NCBI RefSeq assembly: GCF_000003815.2
Contig: NC_049994.1
Coordinates: forward strand, 15,994,489 to 16,058,488
DNA: 64,000 nucleotides
Origin: Branchiostoma floridae
Taxonomy: Eukaryota > Chordata > Leptocardii > Amphioxiformes > Branchiostomatidae
Direction: 5' to 3'
Position 1 is the first letter of the stretch; the number at the start of each line of letters is the position of its first letter. The notes beneath the pieces were generated by a model, which searched no databases, was not told the DNA's origin, and worked only from the letters and a program-made list of their open reading frames with translations. The position numbers and the translations under genes are program-made. Below are positions 29,892 through 41,160 of the stretch, one piece after another.

Positions 29892-31457
29892 CTAACTGCT
29901 ACCGCATCTCCTCCTCGCTGCGTTCCACAATTTGACCATTTTTGTCGGCTCTTTCACCCAGTGACTGGCTATAAGTTTTGGATGCCGACAGGGATCGATA
30001 TCGACAAAGTAATTGTAGAAATGTTCGTTATCGATCAGATCAATTCCCAGCTTTTCTAAGCACAGCCCGATATACACGTCTTCTAGGAAAAAGTTTTTGA
30101 TGTTTTCTGAAGCCAGGTAGACCCGCCGTGTGATGTCATTGGAGATGACGTAGGCGAAACCGTTCGGGTACTTCGGGTACGATTCTCGAGGATACTCTGA
30201 TGTAGGAACTGGCCATTTTCTTCTTTGCTCCTGGATAGGTTTTCCTTCTCGCCAAACCTCTCCGACCACGATTCTCTCCGTCTTGGTCTTCATCAGCTCC
30301 TTAAGATACGTCACCAGGTTAAAGACGTTCACGAACGTGTCGTCGTCCGTCTTTAAGAGAAACTTCGCGTTGGGGCAAAACTTGAAGGCATATTTCAGAC
30401 ACATGATCGTCTTGTGAGTCAGGTTGTGGTAAGAGTCGATGAAGTTTTCCTGAATGATGTCGTGATATGTGTGGTCCTCCTGTTGTAGAGCTTGTTGCGT
30501 GGCCAAGTTGTTGGTCTTCCCGATCGCGAATAGCGTTCTGATGGTGACTCCCGGCACGTTGGTCTCGTTGCCCCAGGTCTGACGGATGCTCTGTCTCTGC
30601 TTCGCGTTCTGTGGCGAGGACGTCACGATGATGAGAAGGAAGACTCTTTCTTCGCACTTGTAGGGATGGTGGATGACGAAGTAGTAAGGGTGGGGGTTAA
30701 CCGGCGCCAATGGGTGGGGATTGGCAGCTAGGGGAGCCCCTGGGTTGGGTTTGACAGCCCCTGGGTTGGGTTTGACAGCCCCTGGGTTGGGTTTAGCAGC
30801 CCCTGGGTTGGGTTTGACTGGAGCCCCTGGGTTGGGTTTTACAGCCCCTGGGTTGGGTTTTACAGCCCCTGGGTTAGGTTTGACAGCCCCTGGGTTGGGT
30901 TTAGCAGCCCCTGGGTTGGGTTTAGCAGCCCCTGGGTTGGGTTTGACAGGAGCCCCTGGGTTGGGTTTTGCAGGAACCCCTGGATTGGGTTTGGAAGGCG
31001 GTACTACTTTTGCCTCCTTACTTTTCGTTTCTTTACCCTTCGCGTCCACACCGGGCTGACTATGTTTCTGCCAGTTTTCTTTGTCCTGGGAGGAAGCTTT
31101 CCGAGGTAGCGATGCAGCGGCAGCCTTGGCCTCGTCCGAACCTTTTTGAGGCCAAACTTTCGTCTTCACTTCTTTGCTTTTTGCCCCTGCTGAGTTGAAA
31201 TTGACACGACTAAGGTCTTTGTTTGAGTTAGGTCTTTCCACATTTCCTGGACCTCTCAGCTTTTCTTCTGTAGCGATGGTGTTGTTTCTTAGATCCTTGG
31301 ACATGCTCCTTATAATCCTCATCCTGTCCGCACGGCTTCCTCGCTGTTGGTACATGAGGTAGACCTGGTGGTACACGACGACTATGGAGAAAACTAGAAC
31401 CACGTTGAACATGGCCCCGATCTTGCCTTTGCCGCTCCACATCCTGGATAGCATCAT
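29892..31457 (-). CDS. beta-1,3-galactosyltransferase-like protein with KPNPGA stalk (GT31)
   Basis: An intact 521-codon single-exon frame. Residues 13-36 form one hydrophobic segment after a short basic tail, so it is a Golgi type II membrane protein. About residues 156-241 are a tandem KPNPGA(A/V/P) repeat in the stem. The GT31 catalytic part starts near 271 (VFLLIIVTSSP) with IRQTWG at 291-296, the metal-binding TDDD at 370-373 and EDVYIG at 459-464. NLT at 345 is a possible N-glycan site. The family transfers galactose or GlcNAc in beta-1,3 linkage from UDP-sugar; the exact acceptor cannot be read. The first of two ATGs in a row (31457) is used. TTTTTCTAG at about 31476 is a likely 5'-UTR splice acceptor. 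It is the first of three GT31 paralogues on this strand. Confidence 0.92.
   Translation of the reverse strand: MMLSRMWSGKGKIGAMFNVVLVFSIVVVYHQVYLMYQQRGSRADRMRIIRSMSKDLRNNTIATEEKLRGPGNVERPNSNKDLSRVNFNSAGAKSKEVKTKVWPQKGSDEAKAAAASLPRKASSQDKENWQKHSQPGVDAKGKETKSKEAKVVPPSKPNPGVPAKPNPGAPVKPNPGAAKPNPGAAKPNPGAVKPNPGAVKPNPGAVKPNPGAPVKPNPGAAKPNPGAVKPNPGAVKPNPGAPLAANPHPLAPVNPHPYYFVIHHPYKCEERVFLLIIVTSSPQNAKQRQSIRQTWGNETNVPGVTIRTLFAIGKTNNLATQQALQQEDHTYHDIIQENFIDSYHNLTHKTIMCLKYAFKFCPNAKFLLKTDDDTFVNVFNLVTYLKELMKTKTERIVVGEVWREGKPIQEQRRKWPVPTSEYPRESYPKYPNGFAYVISNDITRRVYLASENIKNFFLEDVYIGLCLEKLGIDLIDNEHFYNYFVDIDPCRHPKLIASHWVKEPTKMVKLWNAARRRCGSS
30735..30990 (-). repeat. coding minisatellite encoding KPNPGA repeats
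   Basis: About thirteen units of 18-24 bp with the forward-strand core CCCCTGGGTTGGGTTT. The frame is kept. The extra codons in some units give AP or V before the lysine. Confidence 0.88.
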
Positions 31458-32569
31458 CTCTTCCGGAAGGTTTACCTAGAAAAATAAAATGATAAAATGA
31501 AATGAGACATGTTTGTAACTCCGTGAATATTTTCGTTAGATTGGTGATTCAAATAGTGCGTGGATATAATCACGTAATAGTTTAAACCTCTGTCACGATA
31601 GTCGGTCATGGCTCCTCGATCCTCTCTAGACCATACCTGGGAGTTAATAGGGAGCAAGGTTATCTGTGCTTGGTAGTTAGCCGGCGAGGTTGCCTCTAGT
31701 TGTTCTTCAAAAGTGTCTGCTCCAGCCGTCTACGGATTTCGGTTGAAAGTAATTTCATCATTTTCTGCCTGGGTGCTTTCAAATAAACGAATAGAAGCTT
31801 GAATAGGATGGATTCTAGACTACTCTCCACCCAGCACCAACCTTGGGCGGGTAGCCGGCAGCAATGTTGTGAAAAGGTACTAAATGTGTGAAAGGGCTTA
31901 AGACAACATCTGGACTTCAATACTAAAGTCATTATAAAGTATCGTTCCACAAAAAGCGGGCTTTACCAATATCAAGAAAGCACAGGTGAGTCAAAAAGGT
32001 GTGCCCGGCAAGGTGTGCCTAAACAATAGTGATAATTGTCAGGTAAATCTCATAATAGCTGCCTCAAGCATAAAATGCCACAAGTAACGATTGCTCGCCT
32101 GCATCTGGCTTTCATCATCATTGTTAAACCCCACTTTGCTTGCAGTGACGGTGTAGAGAGAACAAGCTTATAGATTATGGCAATGAATTTTCATTGAATA
32201 CTAACTTACTACCTATGATGTTACCACACCCAGCATTACATAAAGAATGGCAAGAAAACGCTGGCGTCCCAAAGTCTGTTTCTCGAATTTCTATTTTGAG
32301 TCCCCTTTTGCCTCTGGCGAAGTTTTATCTTCCCTATAATCATGATGACAACTGGAGCATATACGAGAAAATTCAAAACTTGTTTCCCGGTCCAACACAA
32401 AACATGCTCTACTCTTGAATGGAAACTTTTAAGTCTCCATTCAAAATTACGCCCATTGATCTAATATTATGGATAACATGCTCAGTCCATTCTTTCCCAG
32501 GCTTGTTTTGTCTTATGTTCACCTCCAGTAGGACTGTAAGACACAATCGTCGCAATTGCAATTCTTGCT
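31458..32569. other. intergenic / upstream of the first GT31 gene
   Basis: It contains the likely 5'-UTR acceptor at 31476; the untranslated exon and promoter are not identifiable. No other gene is seen. Confidence 0.4.
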
Positions 32570-33104
32570 TAAAGGGGCATTCCACTCCAGAAGGGAGTAT
32601 TGTTTTCCAATAGATAATGTGTCAATGAATACATAATCAGCCGAATTTTGTGGAATTCACCTTGGGATGAATTACGTGATTTGTGTTTTACAAAACAATA
32701 ATGACACTCACTAAACCTATGCAGACCCTACACATGCATTCTCTATACGCACAGACACTTTGTTTATCGTACATATTTTCGGAATAAATGAGGTACGCTA
32801 AGCACACGGCCGAGAAGGCAAATTTCTCATAAGATAGCAAAGAATACAAGAACAAGACGAGATTTCTTAGCGAACCTGAAATTAGTTTTGTAACCTTACC
32901 TAAAAGTTTTGCATTGTATTCAGCCATAGGATTAATTCAATTAGAGGGTACTTGGGGAGTTTAGTAGAACATTGAATGCTTTTGAGGCATGTGGACCAAC
33001 TGGGTACTTTATCGTATAATGTGAAGTAGTATGCAGTTATCACTTCCTAAAATTGATATCTATCGGAAAATAACACTCCCGTTTGGAGTGGAAGGCCCCT
33101 TTAA
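32570..33104. mobile_element. MITE with TTAAAGGGGC(A/C)TTCCACTCC ends
   Basis: TTAAAGGGGCATTCCACTCC and an inverted GGAGTGGAAGGCCCCTTTAA bound about 535 bp. The next bases (AGTATTGTTTTCC and GGAAAATAACACT) are also inverted. Confidence 0.8.
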
Positions 33105-33484
33105 AAAGAGAAACAATGGCGCTTCCATGTCTTGGCCATGTACCCCCTTACCCTGGAGAGCAGGTCCTCTGACAAGCATACAATTAAATCCATATTGTCC
33201 AGGGATGCTATTGGGTGACATGTGGTTACAATTTTTTTAGAACAGTCGAAAATCAATGCGTGCGCGGATGTCATCCATAAAATTAAGTCAGCGTGGCCTT
33301 ACAGAGTATTCCCCATGCTCTGTACAGGATGAACACCCGTGTGGTCTTGGGTGCGTCCCAAACAAGTCTCATTCTTTAACTCTGGAATGTTAAAAGGGTT
33401 ATGTGTGACGTAGGCTTTGTGTACAACGCCCAGGTTTTAATATGTGTGCACCTGTTCCAGCAAACCCAGCCGACCCTCTTGGTC

Positions 33485-33790
33485 ATGTTTTATCGCTACA
33501 GATACAGAAATAGTCAAGCCTTCAAATACCAAAGTTTTTAACCAAGGATTGATGTGTTCAAACATTCGCGTCCTTTCCTAGAACTATCACTGAGTGGAAT
33601 TTGTTGCCATCAAGTTCAGTATGCCTATCCTCACTAGATAGCTTCAAACAACATTTGCAGTCAGATGTGCAAAGGTAAGGTGTGACGGGTCGTTCAGTGT
33701 AATGTAACCAGCTGCTGCCACGCCGCGTGCCTGCGAATTTGAAGCTGTTTTATCACACCGGAGGACGGTTAAACCGGCTATATAGATACA
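33485..33790 (+). mobile_element. LINE 3' end (reverse transcriptase C-terminus plus 3' UTR)
   Basis: One frame near 33585-33680 reads TEWNLLPSSSVCLSSLDSFK, the typical end of CR1/L2-like reverse transcriptase polyproteins. It is followed by GTGTGACGGGTCGTTC and a GATACAGA-type tail. A duplicate of the upstream part (AAGAACCAAAGTTTTCAACC) lies at 33850-33910. An inverted copy of the 3' end lies at 59000-59190. Confidence 0.72.
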
Positions 33791-33959
33791 GAAATCAACT
33801 GATGTTTTACTGTGTTACCCCGAAGAGCAATTCAATATACCGGCTATATCAATACAGTTACAGAAGTAGCCATATACCTTCAAGAACCAAAGTTTTCAAC
33901 CAATCCTGCGATAAACCCATCTAATCGCACTATCGTTTCTTACGTATATACGGCCATGT

Positions 33960-34895
33960 TATGATACTTAACTGGCTTCATCCAATCGTGCAGACTTGCT
34001 TGCGAAATTTTAGCCTGATTCAAACAAAGTTGAACAGGGCAACTTTATCTTCAACATTTATTCTAGGTCAGTTTGATGCTTTAGTTCCTCAAAAGGTCAG
34101 CGGGATTCAGACTTATAATTGTTTAGCCTGGGGTGCCGCACACACTCAAGTGGCAGTGTTTAGACAGCGATTATATCATACAGACTGGAAGGCCACCAAT
34201 GTTTTCTTTTATTTTCCCTTCTTGTGTGTATTTTCCACAAACTTTTCTTTGTCCTTTAGAGGTTTCTTCACAGGCTTAGAGTTCCACTTAACATAAAAAC
34301 TTCGCCAGTGTGTAATTAACTAGGCTATAATTTGCACAAGAACAATAATGCTACAATGGCCTCAAATCATCGTCATGACAAGTAGGGATGTAATTTCCCA
34401 GAAGTTGGGAGTGGCATGATTTTTAAAGTTATTTTTCCTCCTTCCCTTTTTGTTCTCAATTCGTAAAATAAATCTCAAGACATACTTCGTGAATGATACA
34501 TTATGTTAAAACTTAATTGTGAGAAATATTTGTTCTAATTCGACAAATCACGGAATTTGCTTCGAGAGAACATTTCTGACGAGATATTTTGAGCAAATCA
34601 TTTGAGCAAACCTCTCTTCTATTTTGTTATTTTGTGTATGCAATTAGCCCTCGGGCATGATTTTGCAAATAAACAATGTTAAGCAACGATTTTGTCAAAT
34701 CTCCGACAATATGTTTTCGATTCATACACATATAATTTGAACTAAAAATTCCATTTTTTGTCTACGTCATTCTTACTTGTGAAAACTGATGCTAAATGTA
34801 TTAGACAAGCTGAATCTCGGCACTATGGCATAGCTTTCACGATTAAATTCCCGACAAGACAATTTTGTTGATACGTCGATGAAGGTTAGACATCC
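33960..34895. other. no gene recognised
   Basis: One 111-codon frame at 33961-34296 has no recognisable motif, no splice context and lies next to LINE debris. The rest is AT-rich and stop-dense. Confidence 0.4.
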
Positions 34896-34904
34896 AGGTA
34901 AAAA

Positions 34905-35060
34905 GATATGCCAAAAAGCAGTTACTCAAGCAACTGGATATGATTTTTGAAACTTTCAGACGTTTCGGACGGTATCTACCACTGACGGTGGGTTCAATCT
35001 GGCACGTCTGACCGTTTCCAAAATCATATCCAGTTGCTTGAGTAACTGCTTTTTGGCGTA
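34905..35060. mobile_element. foldback element (AAGCAGTTACTCAAGCAACT arms)
   Basis: The arms 34912-34958 and 35008-35057 are nearly perfect inverted copies around a 50-bp centre with AGACGTTTCGGACGG. A solo arm occurs at 14365-14410. Confidence 0.8.
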
Positions 35061-35335
35061 ATTTTGTTGATAATTTTAGAGCCAGCGGCGTTGGAAGATC
35101 GAAAGATCATCCAAATGCCATCTCTACCCTTCGGCAATGGTGAACAATTGACATATTTAAACAATCAAACTAGATCTAGACAATGGAGTGTAAAGAGCAC
35201 AGCGCAACTAAAGCAGGTGATTATCACCAGTATAGTCTGCATCTTAAATCGGTAATCTCCAGCCAGATCTGTAGAGGCATAAATCCGTGGTACATATCCT
35301 CGGAGATTAAAATGTCAAAGTTGCCCTTACATCTG

Positions 35336-35590
35336 TAATAAATCTAGATGCATAGGGGTGGCGCCCATCTCCATTTCTGTGGCCCGTGGGCCACATATTT
35401 GTGCAAGCCACTACAGCAGGAGGCTAGTCTGCAGGTAATGGTGTGTGTTTAACCCCAATACTCTTCTTCATATTAGCTAAGCAGAATGTATCATGTCTAA
35501 AGTCTTTGGTATGACTCGACCGGGGATCAAACTCACGACCTACCGAATGCAAAGCGAACACTTAACCAACTCGGCCATTTCATCCGTCAT
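35336..35590 (-). mobile_element. tRNA-derived SINE
   Basis: Second copy of the element at 4322-4604 in the same orientation. The box B region GTGAGTTTGATCCCCGG and the GGTATGACTC-side body are conserved. Confidence 0.72.
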
Positions 35591-36214
35591 TTCACTGGGA
35601 GATTAGTAAATCGGTAACAAAATGGGCGACATGCCCATTATGTACAACATGCTAACAAGCGCACCAAGGTGGAAGTATTAGTCCAGAGCACCTTCTCCTT
35701 GTTCTTTTATGCCTGTATAAAAGTGTTATCACGGTACTAATCTGGTGCACTAGCTTTGCACTGGTATCCGCAGTACCAAACGATCTGGGCACACAGTGTA
35801 AGTGGAGAGACGACAGTACCTGGCACCGAGGTCACAGAACGTCTGACTCATACTATAAATTGTTGGAACGCATGGGTGCGCGGATGGTCAGCAAGCTTAA
35901 CTTAACTAAATGACTTTTCACGTATGGATCAAACTCTGCAGAGGTAAAACGTGGTTTTAAAACTTTGTATTACAATCTTATGACGAAAAATCGACAGTTG
36001 AGGCCTTTTTTTACGTATGCTCCTGCCAAACTTGTGCGCTAAGTATACACCGTCGTGCGGCCTGGCATTGTTGCAAAGCTCATCACATCCTGTCTTCTAA
36101 TAACGCGTGACTGCACGAATGAGTCGCCGGATTAGTAGAAGGGTTTTACGGTTTTGGCAAACAGAAATCCCTTTGTCAAAGCAGCAACCAATATTACAAC
36201 TAGCTGTTACAAGC
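35591..36214. other. no gene recognised
   Basis: No repeat or coding signal that could be supported. Confidence 0.35.
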
Positions 36215-36425
36215 AATGCCTGGAGGTCCCGAGGTCGATGCCCGCTTTGTGCCCTTTGGGAAGGCATTTTACATGGCCTTCTTCACTTCACCCAAGTGTA
36301 AAAATAGGTACCTGAGTTCGATCGGTCTGGAAAGTAAAAGACTACCTTTCTGTACTTTGTATGTGACGCTGTTACAATAAGTTACTAACTTGATTGCAGT
36401 GCCACATTGTCCCCGTCTGCCAAAA
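36215..36425 (+). mobile_element. SINE body fragment
   Basis: GAGGTCCCGAGGTCGATGCC and TTTGTGCCCTTTGGGAAGGC match, in inverse, the SINE body in the TRIM intron (26290-26500). The box-B-like GAGTTCGATC lies at about 36313. Confidence 0.55.
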
Positions 36426-37930
36426 AGCAAATATAGAAAAAAGACCAACGTACGACTGTGACCGAAGCCAGTCTGAGGCCAAAGAACTATAATGTCATAT
36501 TTTACAAGATTTAGTGTGATACTCCTTGATCTAACCCAGTGAGTGCTTAGTCGGTGAAATATCGAATCTAATGGTACAAAACATTAAGACTTGTATACAT
36601 ATATATATCCTATATAGACCCTGGGAATATCACGGCATTATGAATATTGGCTAACTTTTGTCTGAGCACATGTCCGACTGACCCACCCACAAGCGCTTCC
36701 CGTATTATTACGGCGTATAATACGGACTGAAACGAGTTGCTCCAAACCTTGCGCAACATTGCGCAGTAAAAACTCACACTCAGCAGCATGGTAGACCCTA
36801 CATACATCGCGATATAGGTGTAACTCTAGGAAACCAAGAAACAGCACAGAGTTAGTTCGAAACACCCGCTCCAATACGACTACTGCCACGATACAGACAA
36901 CACACTCCCTCCCGTTGCCTGCACACTGAAACCCTGACCAAAAGCCCTGAGGGGGCAACAGACAAGTCTACTAACAATGGATATCACCACGAACTTACCC
37001 AAACTGTTGTTGAAATGCAGGGTTACACCGGGAGAAAACCTTTTCCTTTCAGAGCGGCTGCACACTGTGCCGGGAACATTCTGTACAACATGTCATTACG
37101 CATTACTGACGACAGCAGTGACGTAAGCAGTCGATACCACTTTATAGAAGGTGTTCTCACATAATTGTGCTGTTCAAAATTGATCAACCCTTTCTTACAA
37201 TGTGAAAGTTTAACATTAGGTTATAAGATATCAACTGGTTGATGAGAATTATGTTGACCCCCATAGTCTAAAGTAACTTGATTGATGTTAGGAAGTATTT
37301 TTGTTGGGAAAGTAGACAATTCTCCCCCCTGCCGAAAACATGAGTCAATCCAGCCAAACTTTGAGTCGTCTAACCAGTTTAATGAGTCCGATTCCCACTT
37401 AAGTGTCTATTTCAGTCCAGGTGGCCCGTAGCTGTGGAAACCATCAACACAAATGAGTTATTTAGCCCGTAACAAGGGCTTTTTACGGTTAGAGACGCTC
37501 TAATAGTTAGCAATAAGACTGGTTAAATGTTGCGAATTATATCTTGTAGTTGTACAGGGTAGGTACGTCATGTGACGTCACGAGCCATGTGACGTCAGAC
37601 AACTATTAGTGTCTCATTATTGCACCATTTCGAAGGACGGCTAATTGTTTCAAGGATAAGCCGAAGTATATTCTAGAATTCAGCGTACAAAGCAAGGTAG
37701 GTGGGGTTGGGCCGACGACCTGCTGTTTCCCGATTGCTGGCATGAACGCCAAGAGATACCAGACCCCAGTTCTTGATTTTACCGGTAGGTTTCCGTCATT
37801 GCCAAATAGCTAAAACCTAAAATTCCTAAATAAAATAGCTAAATTCCACAAGAGTAAGAGTAGGTAAAATTGCGCGTACCTATTTGCTTTTTTGGTGTAA
37901 TTAGATACAATAGAAAAGGCCACCTCGGTT
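36426..37930. other. no gene recognised
   Basis: A frame of about 106 codons on the minus strand (36638-36958) shows a short hydrophobic run but no family signature or splice context. Otherwise there is no signal. Confidence 0.4.
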
Positions 37931-37934
37931 TAAT

Positions 37935-38060
37935 CTGTTGGCTTATTTGTTTGTTTGTTTCTTTGAACCTTTATTTATTCATTAGAAGCTAAAAGCGGCC
38001 TGCAGGCCGCTTTTCATTGAGGTCATGAGGGAGGTAAGTGTCAGATAAAATATAACGGAG
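37935..38060 (-). mobile_element. probable LINE 3' tail with perfect 24-bp palindrome
   Basis: CTTTGAACCTTTATTTATTC-type tail sequence (minus-strand AATAAA-rich end), then a perfect palindrome at 37991-38014 centred on TGCA (arms AAAAGCGGCC). Similar tails occur at 41070-41160. Confidence 0.45.
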
Positions 38061-38617
38061 ATACAGGTTTAATCGAGTCCTAATAAATCGAACAACATAC
38101 ATCAGTATATTATATATGGTACAAAGATATTACTAGTCTAAGAGCAATAGCTCAGCGTTCATAGTCCGTGTCCGTTCGTTTTGGTCATTTCTTTTACTTC
38201 AAGTGTCTCTTAAAGCAGGTCAGATCTGGAGCCATACGTGTGTCTGGGTGTTTCAGATATCGGGTCTTCTGTAGGTCTCTCGTTCAGGTTTCTGGACAAA
38301 TAGCTGACGTACTACTTGTTGTGCTTTGTCTGGTTGCCCGTGTCTTGTTGGACCTAGGTTGCTAAAAGACATTGCTATACTGGGACACTAAAATGAACAC
38401 AGTGTCTCAAGAGTGAAGTCTGTAACGTTATATTTGCACACACAGTTTCAGCAAGCAAATACACTTTAAACCACGCATTCACATCGTCTGAAAGCATCCA
38501 GAACTCGAGCTATTTTCCAACAACTTTATGTACTTGACAACACTGATATGCAAATTTATATATTCTTATTACGTTTTACTTTATGTGCTACTGTTGACGC
38601 TACTAATGGACATGGGG

Positions 38618-39778
38618 TCACCAGAGGTCACGTAAAATGTCCCACAATCCGAAGAAGGATTTCCTACAGTTTGTATTTAACGCTTTCCATGACGTCACCA
38701 TGGCTTCCGGTGTTTTCACCCAATGGGTGGCTATGAAATCGAACTGCGGAGAGCACGGAATGGTTCCTACGTACATAGACCAGAACTTATGAGAGTTCAC
38801 GACGTCAACACCCAACTTTTCCAGGCAAATGCCGAGATAAACGTCTTCTATAAAAAGGTACTCGGTCACCAACGATGTTTCGAACAGCAGTTTCGTCAGG
38901 TCTTTCGAAATGACGTAAGCGCACCCGCAAGGGTAGCTGGGATACGTATCTCTTGGGTACTCCTCTTTTGTGACGAACCATTTGCTAGCGGGGTCTCGAA
39001 TCGGCTCGGTGTCTACGTAAACATGTCCTGTCACGAACCTCCTACTGGCATTTGCCGACAACTGTCCTAAATGGTTCACCAGCTTGTGGACGTTCACGAA
39101 AGCGTCATCGTCAGTTTTCATGACGTAGCTGGCCTGAGAGCAATACTGAAAAGCCCACTTCCACACCATGACAGCCTTCAGGGTCAGATTTCGATAAGAG
39201 TCTAAAAAATCTTCCTGAATGATGTCCCGGTGCACGCCGTGCTCCCTCTCCAAGTCTTCCTGTACTGTAGAGTTGTCTACCATGCCTACTGCGAACACTC
39301 TCTTGATGATGACTCCGTTAACGTTGGATTCGTTCCCCCAGGTATCTCGTATGGCCTGTCTCTGGTCAAAATTGGCGGGAGATGTCGTCACCACAATAAG
39401 AAGAAACACGTTGTCATTTTTGCATTTATCTGGGATGTTTAATGTGAAGGTGTAAGGATGAGGGTTGAGGATGGTTGAGGCGTTTTTGAGCATGACGTTG
39501 TTGGAGTAGAACTGGTGGCTTGATGATGTGTGTCTTGGTGGTTCATCTGCCTGTTTTGCAACTGGAGTGAGTCGTTGCAAAACAGCATCTCTTCTGACGA
39601 TACTTTGTAGTGTTTTCCCCTCCGTAGCAAAACGTGTTTCCAGTATGTGTACCTTTGCCCGCTGTTGCAGTTGGTAGTATAGATGGTAGACAACCACGAT
39701 GATACAGGCTGTTATGATGAACTTGGAAGTGATGTTGATCTTCCTACGAGCGAACGCAGTGAACTGATCCACGGTCAT
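38618..39778 (-). CDS. beta-1,3-galactosyltransferase-like protein (GT31), second paralogue
   Basis: An intact 386-codon frame from ATG 39778. Basic RRK precedes the membrane anchor (FIITACIIVVVYHLYY, about 20-35), followed by a short stem and the GT31 domain from about 122. IRDTWG lies at 143-148, TDDD at 222-225 and EDVYLG at 311-316. A Golgi type II enzyme; donor UDP-galactose is likely from family membership, the acceptor unknown. The frame is open upstream to 39805, but CCTTTGCAG at 39800 is a good splice acceptor, so the first ATG in the exon is preferred. It is about 40% alike by eye to the other two GT31 proteins here and lacks the KPNPGA stem. Confidence 0.92.
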   Translation of the reverse strand: MTVDQFTAFARRKINITSKFIITACIIVVVYHLYYQLQQRAKVHILETRFATEGKTLQSIVRRDAVLQRLTPVAKQADEPPRHTSSSHQFYSNNVMLKNASTILNPHPYTFTLNIPDKCKNDNVFLLIVVTTSPANFDQRQAIRDTWGNESNVNGVIIKRVFAVGMVDNSTVQEDLEREHGVHRDIIQEDFLDSYRNLTLKAVMVWKWAFQYCSQASYVMKTDDDAFVNVHKLVNHLGQLSANASRRFVTGHVYVDTEPIRDPASKWFVTKEEYPRDTYPSYPCGCAYVISKDLTKLLFETSLVTEYLFIEDVYLGICLEKLGVDVVNSHKFWSMYVGTIPCSPQFDFIATHWVKTPEAMVTSWKALNTNCRKSFFGLWDILRDLW

Positions 39779-39805
39779 GCTGTCTTTGAGGCCTCTGATC
39801 TGCAA

Positions 39806-40185
39806 AGGAAGGGGATAGAAAAATAGCTAAATAGAAAAATAGCTATGGGATCTCATAATATCCACTAACACAATACCGTCAGTAATCATAATGCACATGT
39901 AGCGCCAAATAAAAGAAGCTATGAATATTATGGACATCTACTTGTGCAGCAACAGTAATTTCCATGGTATGCACACAGCAATGTGTTAACACATTTAAAA
40001 AAAAGCTTCGATAGGGTAAGCTGTAACAGCAACATGTACCTGGAGAAAATGATGCGTTAATCATTTGTGATATCAATGTCGCTTGAGAAATCGCAGTAAG
40101 CGGGGTATTATTATGGTAAGATTACATCCATAAAAATGTATGGAGTTTTTTTTTAATATGTCCTAATTCTGAATGCTTCGCATGC
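39806..40185. other. upstream of second GT31 gene, no gene recognised
   Basis: It should contain the 5'-UTR intron of the gene. The untranslated first exon cannot be located. Confidence 0.35.
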
Positions 40186-40189
40186 ATAG

Positions 40190-40330
40190 CACACGCACAC
40201 ACATACAGGCACACACGTACATATAGTATACATGCATACACACCACACACACATACACACATACACACACGCATATATACCCACACTCTCTCTCTCTTTT
40301 TTTTCTAAGTGCATACACACACATCAGTAA
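40190..40330. repeat. CA-rich microsatellite
   Basis: An impure (CA)n/(CATA)n run with a (CT)n segment near 40285-40300. Confidence 0.85.
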
Positions 40331-40907
40331 ACACAAATAATACCTCCATTCTTTCTTGATGTAATTATGTATCTAGAAAGGAGGTCAGTATACAGAAAAT
40401 CCTTGGTATTAGCAAAGAGGTTTTAAATAATATCTAAACCTCATTGGTATCAGGTGGACAAAATCAGCTTTATTTTAAGAGGGATCTTTGGATAAAAACA
40501 CAATGCTAAGCCCCTTACCAATTATCACCAATCACTGACTCCGATATGGGGTAAGAAATAGAGACGGACATGGATATATGAATAATAGATATACAGATAC
40601 GCTTTATTGTCTCGGAACAAAGGGCCATCCCCGTCATTTTGGCATAGTCAGCCACATTGCCCTCACAAACCTTTTGAGTGTGTAGCATTACGTTTCGTGC
40701 ATATGGGTTTAAATCACGACAAGTCTCTGAAATGCTAGCCTCCACAAGGCCTTTCTACGGGGGTACGGGGATAGTAGAATTCGGCAGAAAAATCGGAAAA
40801 TTGGCCAGGGGAGTCAGTCCACACTAATATAAGGTTACCACTGCTCCTTCTTCTTATTCTTCCTGATTTCCCTCTAACCACCCCAACTGGGGTACTAGTA
40901 TTGCTGA

Positions 40908-40924
40908 GGGGGGGGGGGGGGGGG
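40908..40924 (+). repeat. 17-base G tract
   Basis: An uninterrupted poly-G run; its length is unreliable in assemblies. Confidence 0.9.
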
Positions 40925-41069
40925 TGCTAAAGGCGAGGTGGCTAACTTGGCCCTAACTCCTGTGCGACCGACCAACTCCTCAGGTAACAAAACTCCGATC
41001 CCCTGGTAAATCATTCTCCCTATAATAGCCAGCGTAGTCAGTCTGGTAGAGACAGTCACTATAAGATGC

Positions 41070-41160
41070 CTCGCCTTTTTTAGTGAATGAATGAAGACCT
41101 TTATAATATTGTACATTTTGGCCCACTGGGCTAACTACAGGTCACATGGTAACAATCATA
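41070..41160 (-). mobile_element. LINE 3' tail
   Basis: The minus strand reads GGCCAAAATGTACAATATTA then AAAGGTCTTCATTCATTCAC, the tetranucleotide tail form usual for LINE 3' ends. It is followed on the right by three short ACAATCATATGCAT-type units. Confidence 0.5.

Noticed and set aside
30721..31059. Plus-strand frame encoding GLGLTAPGLG repeats
   Set aside because: It is the complement of the KPNPGA array in the GT31 gene.
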